Assembly (NCBI RefSeq): GCF_032884065.1
Contig: NC_088864.1
Span: 24,257,486-24,321,485 of the forward strand
Length of the DNA stretch: 64,000 nucleotides
Origin: Artemia franciscana
Lineage: Eukaryota; Arthropoda; Branchiopoda; Anostraca; Artemiidae
Reading direction: 5' to 3'
In this document: positions 11,471 to 23,049 of the stretch, one piece after another
Numbering within the stretch: position 1 is the stretch's first letter
How the letters are laid out: each line of letters begins with the position of its first letter
Translations under genes and position numbers: made by a program
Notes under the pieces: generated by a model
What the model saw: the letters and a program-made list of their open reading frames with translations, nothing else
Told to the model about the DNA's origin: nothing
Database searches by the model: none

Positions 11471-13516
11471 GGAGCAATTTTAGTTGGAAAACTAGTATAA
11501 TTTTTCTTAGAATGTCGATAGCGTTGCACAATAACGTACGCACCATTCCCCCTTCACGCAAGAAATAGATCCATTCTAGAATTTTGTCTGAAGTTTCAAA
11601 AGAGAGGGTGTTCCAGGTGAAAAATCAAGTAACTTTAAAGTAACTAGAGAAGTTACTTGAATTTTACATTCACCAGGAACGGCTTTTGAAGTAACTAAGG
11701 TCTTATTCAGATAGAAAAAATACTACGACCAAGATTTTGATAAAACATTTGTTTTAGACTCATTTAGTCTGAATTTAGAATAACTTCCTGTGCACAAGTC
11801 CTTGTAAATATTGTAGCTAAGGCCACCGACCAGTAGAGGAAACTCTTAGAATATTTTGGAACTGATCTTGAAATAAAAAAAATTAGATAGCCTACACTCT
11901 AGGGGTGTATGAATAGGATATTCTAGGCTAGTTGCATGTTTAAACTTGTTTGTCTTGGGTATAGTTTGAATAACGTAACCTCTTGCCAAGATAGCAAACA
12001 GTAGCTAAACTAGAATTTTACCACAATTATTTTTTCTGCATTGTTTCCTGATTGATTAAGCTAGCCTAACCTATATTTTAAATTTAACCCACTGTATAAA
12101 ATTGACCTACATTGTTCACAAAAAGAAAAGCAGAATGCTGCATAAATAACTTAATGCCAAATTCATTATGGAAAGGTATTAATTTTGCAATAAATCTGTG
12201 GGCATTAACCTAGATTTGGTTTAAATATCCTGTTTCTATATTAATTTCAGTGCATTAGTGTCTGAGATAGCATACAGTAGTGTTGATTATTGAAACTATT
12301 TGGCTTAGGCCTATCACTTTCTTACATTCAGTTGAACTGTTAAGGTTAGAATTTTAAACTAGGCTAGTTAAAATTTCCAAATGATGGCCTTTTCACTAGG
12401 CTATCTTGAAAAGTATTTGAGCTTACTAAATGATTTTTTAATAATGGATCTGCATCAAATGAGAAGGAGTTCCCATAGATTTGGCAAAATACTTTGGGAA
12501 TTTTCATTGAAATATATATATTTTGGTACATCCATCAAGGAACCCCCCTCCTCAGATTTTCAAAATACATTGCCTTCCCCCTCCCATTTACAGTTTTGTA
12601 AATTAGTGCCATTTGTGAATTAGCATAGCAGAAAGACTTTGGTTTTGTCCTAGATTTTGTTTTGTTTTATACTTGACTGATTTCAGCTTATTCATAGAAA
12701 ATTGTAAGGGTTTCATGTCTTCATTTTCATGGAATTTGTTTTTTTATTTATTTGCATAATTTTATAGTATTTGCTTATGAATAGGTTAAACTTGTATCAG
12801 ATCAAAGGTATAAGCTATATAAAAAATGCCAATTTTTCATGATAATTAAAAATGTTTTCTTGGGCATTAACTTGTGAACATGGAACATTTTGTTGTTAGG
12901 GCAATACGATTTTCAGAAACTTGTTTAATAACCAAATCAGGCCCATGACCTAAACTTAACAAGAGAAAGAAACAGAAACTTGCAGGTAGGATTTAATTTA
13001 GAGTAAAGTGGATGACATATATTTGAAATATTCAGTTCACCAAGTTTAACCTTTATAAAGCAGAGTAGTCACAACACAGTTTTCAGTTTACTGTATTTGC
13101 TTCTAATTAAATTTAGGCTTTCTTTGAGACCACAGTCCAAGATAAAAATGGTTTATTCAAAGCCCAATAAAGGAACAAAATTTTACAGCCTCCATCAAAT
13201 ATTCCAAAATTTGTGAAAAATATAGCATAGAGATAGGTGCATAAAAATTCAAAGGCTGATTTAGGATTTTTCTGTGAAGGGAAATTTCTCTCTTCTGATG
13301 GCTGTTCAAAAACTGTTGTCTTTTGATAGGTAGAAAACAAAAATAACTGAACCTATAGACTTTGTATGCATTCCTTTCATCTCAAATACTTGATACTCTT
13401 CAAAACACTCACTATTATTGAAACAGATATCTTACAAAATCCTAAATATCAAATAACTTCAAAAATTCAATAGATTATCTCAGCTAGAAACAATTTTAGA
13501 TTTTACAATTTTACAG
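11471..13516. other. No gene recognised; small inverted repeat near 11.6 kb
   Basis: Around 11610-11690, CAAGTAACTTTAAAGTAACT, AGAAGTTACTTG and flanking TTCCAGGTG/CACCAGGAA form a short imperfect hairpin resembling 19640-19780. The rest is AT-rich with many TAGGCCTA-like words and no coding signal. Confidence 0.45.
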
Positions 13517-13653
13517 CTTTTTTCAAATCTTCATACAATGAACTCTGCCAGTGGTACATCAGAAATGGCACAACATTATTTAGTTCTACAGTTGCTTATT
13601 GATGAAATAATGGATACTGATGTAGGATCAGATGAAAATGAAGAAAAATGGTG
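13517..13653 (+). CDS. Candidate exon, acidic N-terminal segment; product unknown
   Basis: An acceptor (TTTTACAATTTTACAG) precedes an open stretch with an ATG at 13538 (MNSASGTSEMAQHYLVLQLL...). It ends in an acidic run and EEKWW at a strong donor, GTAAGT at 13654, in phase 2. An acidic stretch running into WW is reminiscent of the N-termini of PIF/Harbinger nuclease-like (HARBI1) proteins, but 39 residues are too few to claim that. No downstream partner exon was found. It cannot splice in frame to the exon at 28296, because an early stop results. It may be spurious. Confidence 0.3.
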
Positions 13654-16308
13654 GTAAGTTGTAATGTAATATTCAATTTAATCTTGCAAGTTATTATTTT
13701 TCTAGACACAATCTTGTATATTCAGGCATGGACAAAGTTCCAAAGCTGCCAATAGCACAATTAAATAGAATTCCAAAAGCTGCTAACACTTTAGCAGCAA
13801 CTGCCAAATAGCATTACTACTTACCTACCCCATTTTCTCTATTGTTGGGTATATGTATAAACGAATGTTGGAGTGGAGACAAGTATTATGTTGACTATTA
13901 ATTTGTAATTTTTTTTCATTACATAGAAACAGTTTTTTAGGACCGAGAAAAAAGGATTCTGATTTTATTTAAAAATACATTATTTTGTTTTGCTACAAAG
14001 TCATTTATTGTTGTAACCTGCGATTATGATGTTATTCATCATCTTGTATAAAAAGATGTTATCTTGTATACAATCATTGTGAGTCTTTATTTTGATGTGC
14101 ATATTTGAAGAAAAAGTTTACCATATGTATAGACCAACTAACCCAATAGGAACATTTTGACTAAATACCTGACAGCCTGTACAACCAACAAGTCTCTTTT
14201 TGCTTCCTGGCTTTTGGCTATGGTCTGTTTTATGCTTTCTATTTAGCTAATTTTGTTTTGCTGGTTAAATAGCAGAAATATTCTTTATCTGACTATGTTT
14301 TTGAGTTTAGGCTATTTTATGGTTTTCATTTAGTTATTTTCTTTTTTCCCAAGAAAGAATGTTGGTTAAATAGCAGAAATAATCATATAGGCTACATCAC
14401 CTATCACTGTCTTTGTAGAATAAACTTCTAATTTCTTGGAATTAATTTTTTCAGGTTTGGCATTTATAAATTTACTCATAGATAACATTGGCCTCCAAAA
14501 TTACAGTTTTGAAAATTCCATAAAGTATTTTGCCAAGTTTCATGCTATTTGATATGTTAATTCCAAAAATGGTTCCCATCATTCCCATAATGTCAGGATT
14601 TTCTTGAAAAATACATATTATTTTAAACAAAACCCAATTTGGAAAAGAATGATGTTACCCAATTTCTTGTGTACTATCTGGTAACATTAGTTTCACCCAA
14701 AGCCAATAATTTGTTATTTCTTTATATTACATAGAAATAGTTTTTTAGGACTTAAAAGTTTCTGATTTTATTCAAATGGCCCTTGTGTTTCAAGAGTTAC
14801 AGAATTAAGACAAAAGGTCAAACTGTAGCATAAAGAGCAGAGTATTGTGGAGGGGAAATCAAATTACATAACTTTCCCTAGCAAGAATTTCCTCTTTGTG
14901 AAGAATTTTTCCTGCAGAAAATTGTCCCATCAAATATTTATTTTCCTCAGAAATGCATTGATAAGCATCTTATCATTTTGGTTATGGATGCAGCTGTTGG
15001 CTTGTTGCAAAATTACAAATTTCTGATGGAATGTAAACATTAACTTGCTTTTCTGAATTTAAAATAAATTAGTGCAAACATAAATACTTAATTTGGTGGT
15101 GTCCATTGTAATTCTGAGTAACTTGCAATGTCAAGGATAATAACATCTTTGTTTTATTATACTTGACATCTAAAGTTTGTGTTTCCAAGATTTGTCAGGG
15201 ACTAATAGCTACAGTAAATTCTTAAATGATTCATAAATGAGGGTAGCTTCCTTCTCCTTAATAACTCATTTTTCACCCTGAAGTTTTTAATATCTTATAA
15301 AAGTTTCTTAGGGGCCATTTTCACAAGGATTCAAGTTCAACTAAAATCCTTGTGAAACCAACAAAAGATGGATAAAATTCATCTTTTGTTCAACTTAGAG
15401 ATGGGCTTCATAATCCAGTTAAAAATGCGGCAAAAAACATAATCCATCTCAGTGATACCTTAACTCATATAGCAAATTTTAAGTAGAACTAACTTAGCCT
15501 ACTAGCAGTTGTCTTTCATTTTGGAGAGGCCAGGCCACCCAAGCAAAGGGTGTATTGTCATTACAAATGATTTTTCTGAAATGAGCTGGTGGAAAACTAT
15601 TAGAAAATGTAAGGAATCTAGTTTACTGTTTAGAGATTAGGATATCACAAAATTAAGCATTCAATATGCTTGTTTGTAAATCTTAAGTATATACAAACCC
15701 TGTTGGAATTTTGTTGATATCCATCTCACAATTAGTGTGTCTAAAGAAAGTTTCCAAAGAGCATTCAGTTTTCAGCATGCATTTTATCTTTATTGAAGGT
15801 TAAAGAAAGCAATAGATATACCTGCTGTAGTTGATTAGTAATAAATAACTTGCTGCCTTTCTGCATAAAAATGTGCATTTTTATGTATAATGTATAGCTT
15901 TTAAAGTCATTAATTCCTGAGAAGCCCCTTCTCCAGTTATGCCAGCTTTATGGGTAGTAAAGCCTTTTTAAAATAATCTGAAATAATTCTTTGGGGGTCC
16001 TTACCAGTGGCTTTCCTTTCTACTGCAATTAGCAATAGGTGAAATATATTGCAGTCACTAAAAATTTACAATCTTACCTATTTTACCACTATTAAGTTGC
16101 AAAAAGGGTGAACTAAATATTTACCATTGAATTTGCCACAAAAGAAATTTCGAGCTTCAAGAAATTCAATCATGCCTTTAGAACAAGGGATCCTAAGTTA
16201 GGTCAAAGTCTTGAAAATGTGCTTCTAGTATAAGTAATTTGTAAATAAAAATTTGTATCTTTCTAAAAATGAGACAAAAAAAATCCTGCAGAAAAGAAAC
16301 AAGACAGA
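13654..16308. other. No gene recognised; decayed family B traces
   Basis: Traces of family B are seen near 14730-14870 (GTAGCATAAAGAGCAGAGTA, TTGTGGAGGGG) and 15230-15310. Two short hairpins lie at 15313-15394 (CACAAGGATT/AATCCTTGTG and ACAAAAGATG/CATCTTTTGT). No coding signal. Confidence 0.45.
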
Positions 16309-16945
16309 TTAATAAAGGAAGAAATACCATGGATGCCCATGAAATGTAAGATAGAAATGAACAAAACTTCAAGTATGCATCTGTTTTCTTTAAACAGACA
16401 GGAGGAATAAACCTCCAAGCTTTGACAAATTCAATCTCACTTTTGGAACCAGGTATAAGACTAATTTCCAGGGAATGAAAACAGTAAATCCCTGGCTTTT
16501 CTATTGACACAGGCAGTGAAGGGAATATAAAAACACATTTATTGTTCTGCTTATTTGTTCAACTTCTCTGTCTGTTCTACAAATTCTGTATTATATTTAT
16601 TTGAAAAAAAGAAGAAATACCATAATTAATAAAGGAAGAAATACCATGAATGCCCATGAAATGTAAGATAGAAATGAACAAAACTTCAAGTATGCATCTG
16701 TTTTCTTTTAACAGACAGGAGGAATAAACCTCCAAGCTTTGACAAATTCAATCTCACTTTTGGAACCAGGTATAAGACTAATTTCCAGGGAATGAAAACA
16801 GTAAATCCCTGGCTTTTCTATTGACACAGGCAGTGAAGGGAATAAAAACACATTTATTGTTCAAAAACACATTTATTGTTCTGCTTATTTGTTCAACTTC
16901 TCTGTCTGTTCTACAAATTCTGTATTATATTTATTTGAAAAAAAA
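16309..16945. repeat. Near-identical tandem duplication, period about 317 bp
   Basis: 16309-16625 is repeated at 16626-16945. Differences are a few substitutions (ATGGATGCCC versus ATGAATGCCC, TTTAAACAG versus TTTTAACAG) and a small extra duplication of AACACATTTATTGTTC in the second unit. The low divergence implies a recent event. A minus-strand frame in the first unit is not supported as coding. Confidence 0.9.
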
Positions 16946-17183
16946 GGCAAAATGTCATAGATAAGATTTATTTGCAAAAAAGCCTGCAGGCCATAGCAAA
17001 CAAATGCAACTTTATACAAGCACCTAATTCCAAACAACTTAAAAAAGCAAACAAACTTGCAAACAACTTAAACAAGCAAACAAACTTTCAAACACTTTAT
17101 GAATTCAAAAACACCCATAAATAAACTCTTACCAAGCTAACTCCTCAAACATGATTCCCTATGCTTAATCCCTAAACAAAGAT
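16946..17183. other. Spacer with AAACAAGC/AACTT low-complexity sequence
   Basis: Short repeats of AACAACTTAAACAAGCAAAC; nothing else seen. Confidence 0.5.
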
Positions 17184-17880
17184 AAAAAAAAACTAGTTTT
17201 TTAAACTGAAAATAAGGAGCAATATTAAAACTTAAAATGAACAGAAATTCCTCTGTATACGAAATGGGTTGTCCCCTCTGCAATCCCTAAATCTCTACAC
17301 TAAAGTTTTTAATTGTTTTAAAAAGTAGAATTGTGCTCTTAACATAAAGAGCAAGGAATTTCAGAGGGGACAACCCATTTCATATACAGAGTAATTTCTG
17401 TCTGTTTTAAGTTTTAATATTGCTCCTTACTTTAAGTTTAAAAAACTATTTTTTTTTATTTAATTTCTGAACATTTTTGAATTAATGCATTTTTGATTCT
17501 GGCTCTCTGCACATAAATTATTAAAATGAAATTTGCATATTAATTTTTTTAATCAATATAGTTTTGATCAGACAATTTTGAGAAATAAGGGGTGGGGAAG
17601 GAGGCCTAGTTGCCCTCCAACTTTTTGGTTACTTAAAAAGGCAACTAGAAATTTTAATTTTTAACAAACGTTTTTATTAGTAAAAAATATACATAACTTA
17701 AGATTTAACTTACATAACAAACTTTTATACTCTTATATTTTTTTATTATGTATATGAGGGGGTTTGTCCCCTTGTTAATACCTTGCCTTTTATACTAAAT
17801 CTTAAGTTTTGTCCCAATTCTTTAAGAATGACCCCTGAATCAGAAAGGCTGTGGAATAAATAGTTGAAATTACCACCACT
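17184..17880 (-). repeat. Family B foldback element, copy 3, with 274-bp hairpin
   Basis: A hairpin occupies 17184-17457 (arms about 17184-17300 and 17335-17457, outer words AAACTGAAAATAAGGAGC and its complement). The usual family B body follows in reverse order: TTTGATTCTGGCTCTCTGCA, a GGCCTAGTTGCCCTCC box, GGCAACTAGAA, and ATGACCCCTGAATCAGAAAG at the end. It abuts the RT fragment at 17880. Confidence 0.85.
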
Positions 17881-18370
17881 ACTACTATATCATCTACAAA
17901 TAATATACATGATAGCCTGAACCAATCCAAAGATACAAATGGGGCTCCATTATTTTTTCATAAAACTGTCTAAATCATTAACAAACAAGGAGAAAAGCTT
18001 TGGGGATAAAGTATATCCTTGTTTCACACCCAAATGAGACATAACTAGTCTAGAAAATTTCCCCATCACCTTTACAACAAACTTCACCCTCCTATACATA
18101 GCTGCTATTATTGCTAAAAACAAGACGGCAAGCCTATTTCTAACAGGCTTTCAATTAACAACCTCCTATTTACTGAATCAAAAGCACTTCTCAGGTCTAA
18201 AAAGATACAAATAGCCAACCATTTTTCCATCTCAATATTTCCAAAGTAAAAATATGGTCAATAGTGCTGAATGTCAATCTGAATCCCACTTGTACTGGAC
18301 TCAGTATTTTCTCTTTATCTAACCAATCTCTTAGCCTAAATTCCAAAACCTTATTTGCACAATAGGGGAA
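17880..18370 (-). mobile_element. LINE reverse-transcriptase fragment (inactive)
   Basis: The minus-strand translation gives successive RT blocks in shifting frames: FRLRDWLDKEKILSPVQVGF (start of the palm), a decayed AFDS block, RVKFVVKVMGKFS, then MSHLGVKQGYTLSPKLFSLF followed by VNDLDSFMKK, and finally LFVDDIVVV, where FVDD (17889-17900) is the catalytic YADD position. Stops and frameshifts break it. It is a different lineage from the LINE at 5.3 kb. It is truncated where it meets family B copy 3. Confidence 0.85.
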
Positions 18371-20080
18371 GGGGGGGGGGGGTGCATTATATCAAATACC
18401 TAACCTAACCACCTCTATGTATAAATATTAATTTAAATGTAATTGCATCATAGTTTGTTTCACAAAAGAACCTAACTTTACTTATTGAGTGTGTTCTGAA
18501 TAATACACAAGTACCTAACAACCATATTGATGCATAGCTTAGATTTTTTGTTATGCATTGATGTATACAATTCTTCTCAATTCCTATTTTGATAGCAATA
18601 CATGAGGGTTTGAGTTTTGCATTATTTTGCATAATTGTAAAGCCTACTAGTTTTGACCCTATTTTCTAATGTAGCAAGAAGTTAGGCCTACTTAAAAAAG
18701 GAAAAAAATGGTATGCTGACCAATTGTCAGTATTGCACGGCAAGTGATATCCTGATTCAATGTCTGTAGCTGGGAGTGTTACAAAACATTGATTCTTCAT
18801 TTGAGTGCAAAAACATTTGATTCTTCTTTAGTTTTTTTTCTAAATTTCTCCAGGTAGGCTAATCATTATAGCTAGATGTACTGTGGCTAAGCTTACAGAG
18901 TCACACCATTGACCCTAATCCCAACCAAAATAACAGCAACACCAGGCCTTAAACTCCTAAGCTTAGGTTTTCAAGCCAGGAGTAGCCTACAAGAAACTTT
19001 GCTAGGAGGGCTCAAATGTATCTAAAAATTAATATTAAAAAGTTGTTACAGGCTACCAATAAACTGAAAAGTTTTTTGAAGAACTTCAATGAATTACAGG
19101 ATTCAATCTAGCCAAGGCTAGCTTAAGTAATTATCATTGAATGTTTTAAATCAGCTTCCAGAGTAACACAGTGTTTCTTTCTGTCAAGTGGGATTGAACT
19201 ATATACATTTTTTTCTGGACAATTAGACCTCTTACTCACTCTAGGCTATGCCATCTCTACAAAACAATTTACCACTGACTTTGGATAGGCTAGCAACTGT
19301 ACAAGGATTACAGGAATTTAATTAGAAGCTTCCTAAAGCAAGACCTGAAGACTTCATCCCCAACAAACTATTCAACCAAGCTTCTCTAGATATGCCCAGC
19401 AGATCACATTAATGCTTGAACTTTACCAATGAATTTTTTATTAAAAATCATTTTAAGGTCAAAATAAGATTGTTTACCATCACTGGTTCTTTGAACAATT
19501 GCAGTTCCATTCTCTTCACTGCATAAAGGCTCATAGTCTTCAAACTTTTGTTTGTTAGCCATCATAAAAGTTTTATATTATTGTAGTGATGATAATGATG
19601 TTAAGTTACTTAACTAAAGATGCTCGTTAACTATCTTTAGCAAAAGTTACTGAAAAAGTTACTTTGAAGTAACTTTTCTGTCGTTCCAGCTGCTAAATAG
19701 CCTCAGCTGGAACGGAAAAAGTTACTTTTAGTAACTTTTCCGTAACTTTTAGTTACTTTTTGTCTCAGCTGGAACACGCTCAGAGCCTATTTGTTAAACT
19801 TCCTTGTGATTCAGAGGCCATTCTTACAGAATTGGAACCAAATTCGAATTTCCTAGAATTTTGTTAGTTATGAATTTTAGATTCATATTTGGTGGAAGAT
19901 AGGCTTATTTATGAGTTGATTGCAATATCTGTGAAAAAAGGTAGGCTATTGGGTAAGTGGCCACTCATTAATAAAAAATAAACCGGCCTAATTTTTATAA
20001 TGAATGGGTAACTCAAATTTAGATTTAGGGAAGTAGATTAGGCTATTTTAGGCCTCTAGTTTGCACTATTTGTTGTATAG
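18371..20080. other. No gene recognised; AGTTACTTTT-rich hairpin at 19.6-19.8 kb
   Basis: Between 19600 and 19790, AGTTACTTTT and its complement recur several times, and TCCAGCTG...CAGCTGGAACG pair as inverted repeats. Elsewhere AT-rich with frequent TAGGCCTA-like words; no coding signal. Confidence 0.45.
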
Positions 20081-21132
20081 GTGTATAAGTAGTCCACCAT
20101 ATAAGGATATGTGTTAAGAAAACAATTCTTACTTCATAATATGCATATTAATCCTAGTTAATATATGTTATTTTTAGACAGAGAACCTTAGTCTTCACTT
20201 CTTTCTTTATATTTCCCTTTGTCTAAGAAATTACTGAATTTGTAAGAACCTGTGTAGGCTATTAACAGAATATATACCCTCATCCCCCTAATATGCAAAT
20301 ATATTCCCAAAATTGCATTCTAAATATAAATATAACCTTCATTTGTATATTACATCAACTTTATCCCACCCCTAAATAGGCCTATATCCAATCTGGGTAT
20401 ATATTTGCACATCATGGGGGTAAGGGTGAAGTTCATGTAAATATGTCATTGTTCATACTATTGACTTGCCTTTAAAGTGAACATACCACTTTATGCCTTT
20501 TTTGTATGCTCTTTATGAATATAATAATTGCTTCTATTAAAAATTCAAATTCAAGCACTTTTTCACCTAACCTAACTATAAATAATTTTGGCATTGAGAA
20601 AATGTTGTATAATTTTGTCAAAAACAACCAAGAAAGCAGGACTGAGAAACTATAGGCTAGTATTATTTTATCAAAAACAAATGATAACTCATAGCCTACT
20701 TTAATTAAAAATTTTGTGATTTTAATATCTAAAAAGAAATCTTAAATTTGAATTTGCAATAGAAGTAATTATTATATTCATCAAAATCATCAAAAAGGCA
20801 TTGAATGGTATGTTCACTTTATTGGTAAGTCAATAACATGAACAGTGATATATGTACCAAAGTTCTTCTGTGATGCAAACAGAGGTTACCATATATTTAG
20901 ATTCAGAATGCAACTCCCACTTTGCATATTGGGGGGTGGTGTAGCCTATACTCTATTAATATAGCCTATAGCCTAAACTTCAAGTAACTCATGAATTTCT
21001 TAGGAAAACAAGGAAGGAAGTAAAGATATAGGTTCTCTCACTGCAAAATTAAGTAGGCTAGGATTATTGTGCATATTATAAAGTAAGAATTGTTTTCTTA
21101 ACATGTATCCTTACATGGTGGACTGCTCATAC
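20081..21132. repeat. Large imperfect inverted repeat (foldback), about 1.05 kb
   Basis: The left arm (20081-20560) matches the right arm (about 20735-21132) in reverse. Outer ends: GTCCACCATATAAGGATATG against CATGTATCCTTACATGGTGGAC. Inner pairs: AAGAAAACAATTCTTACTT/AAGTAAGAATTGTTTTCTT, AAAGTGAACATACCA/TGGTATGTTCACTTT, and ATAATAATTGCTTCTATT against AATAGAAGTAATTATTAT. The loop is about 170 bp. No frame is present; MITE or foldback type. Confidence 0.8.
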
Positions 21133-23049
21133 ATCTATACCCTATTTGTTCATTAGGCTGAAGCTAGCCTAACTTAAAACAACAAAGTAGCAGAATTTTA
21201 CATGAATGGTTTTGGGTAAGCTATCTTCAAAGTAATTCAGTGTGTTGAAAATAACTTTTAGGAATAGGCTAATCTAGACATAAAATATAAGTTATACCCT
21301 TTGAAGATATCTCCATGGTCTTGTCTCTAGAGTATAACTAACTTTCCAGCCATATCTTATTCATAATTTCCTTAAAAGATGTCATCTAGATCCTATCTCT
21401 TAAGGTTGAGTAAGACACCTAGTGCTTGGACAGCACCTAATCTTGGGCAAATGTTTGGTCTAGAATAGCAGTTTTCAAGAAAAAGACATGCTAGAACAAA
21501 AAAAGGATATTTTTAGATTCCCAATGTTTTTTAATTTATATGGTTTTCTTTGTTTTATTGACAATTCATCCCTCCCCTGATAATGGTCTCATTCAGCTCT
21601 AGGCTATATAAAACTTAAAGACTAGAAATGGTGAAATTCTAACTTTATAGTATGTAGCAAGTTTCAATTAATCACATCAATGCCATTTTTTCACTCATGT
21701 ATCTAAACCATTTTTGATAACATAATTTTATTTGATTTTATCTAAAACATAGCTATCAGATTTGAAAAAAATGATGCTATTTGATGAACAGATTTGCAAT
21801 GTGTATTTGCAAGTATTTCAGAAATTGGGTTTTCTGTGAACTGGCAAAACATTTGTAGATTTATAATATTTCTCAGTCATAGCAATATTGCTGGGTTAAT
21901 AGTGTCATTTTTGACATCTGAAAGCCAAGATAATGTTTATAAAAAAAAGAATTAGGCATATCACTAGCCTGGCTAAATTTAGGCCCATATTTTGGAGATA
22001 AAACAAGAAACAGAATAAGATAAAAAAGGTTTAAAATCACACTTTTTAACTGTTTTTACTTGTTGAAAATTTTGACAAGGTTGCTACAAGTTGTTTTCAA
22101 AAGAAATAAATCCCTTGGTAGAAGCCAATATCTATGTTCAAATTCAGCTGAAGGAACATTTTTAGTTGGCCTGTTATTCCACTAAACCAGACAAGAATGT
22201 GTGACACTTGGAGCATAGTTTTGTCAATACATAATTAGCTGTCATTTTAATTTGCTTTTATCAAGAAAAGGCCAGTATTGCTTTATTTTAGAGAAGATCA
22301 GTTGTATTTTGATGTATTGGTGCTGATCCCAGTGTTTTTACAAAAAATAACCAAGTAGTAACAGTTTTAACATTACATAACTAAAAAAATTGTTGGAGCT
22401 CATTTTGTGTTGAAAACAAAAAACTGATTGAATTGAATATTCTCTATTTATCTGGATATGTCCATGTCTTGTGTTGTCACAACATAATGACAACTTCAAG
22501 AGATGGTGTTCCAAGTCATAACTAAGTAGATTTATCCTATTTTAAAGGAAAGTTTTCACAGTGATTCCAAAATTGCTCTGTCAAATCATCAGTGTTTTTA
22601 ACCTATACAGGCCATGACATGTCAAAACAATAAAAATAAATAAAACTTGTAAATTTAAAATGGTAATTGAAAGCATAAAAAGAGGAAAAAAAACATACAC
22701 AAATTACAAGCAGCAGATTAGTATTTTTTGTTTATTATTATTATTGATTCTGTAATATAAAGAACAAAAGTTCTTTCATATCTTAAAGTTGAGCAACAAA
22801 TTGACAACCATAGATAAGATATTTATTGCAAAAAAAATACTATCACAAGCCCCAAAGTGCCAAATTGTATTTTGGAATCAATAAATAAAAACACAAGAGA
22901 CAAAAAATCATAAATAGTCAGTGATTAGTGAGACAAAAATTAGTCAGTAATTAAATTTGAAAATGTCAGAGCAAGTTAAAAAGATAAAAACTAGTTAAAA
23001 ATCAATTAAAAAATAATAATTAGTAAACTAAAAAAAAAGTTGAGTAAAA
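21133..23049. other. No gene recognised; AT-rich
   Basis: No conserved frame, repeat or RNA gene seen in about 1.9 kb. Long A-rich and T-rich tracts occur near 22640-23040. Confidence 0.5.
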
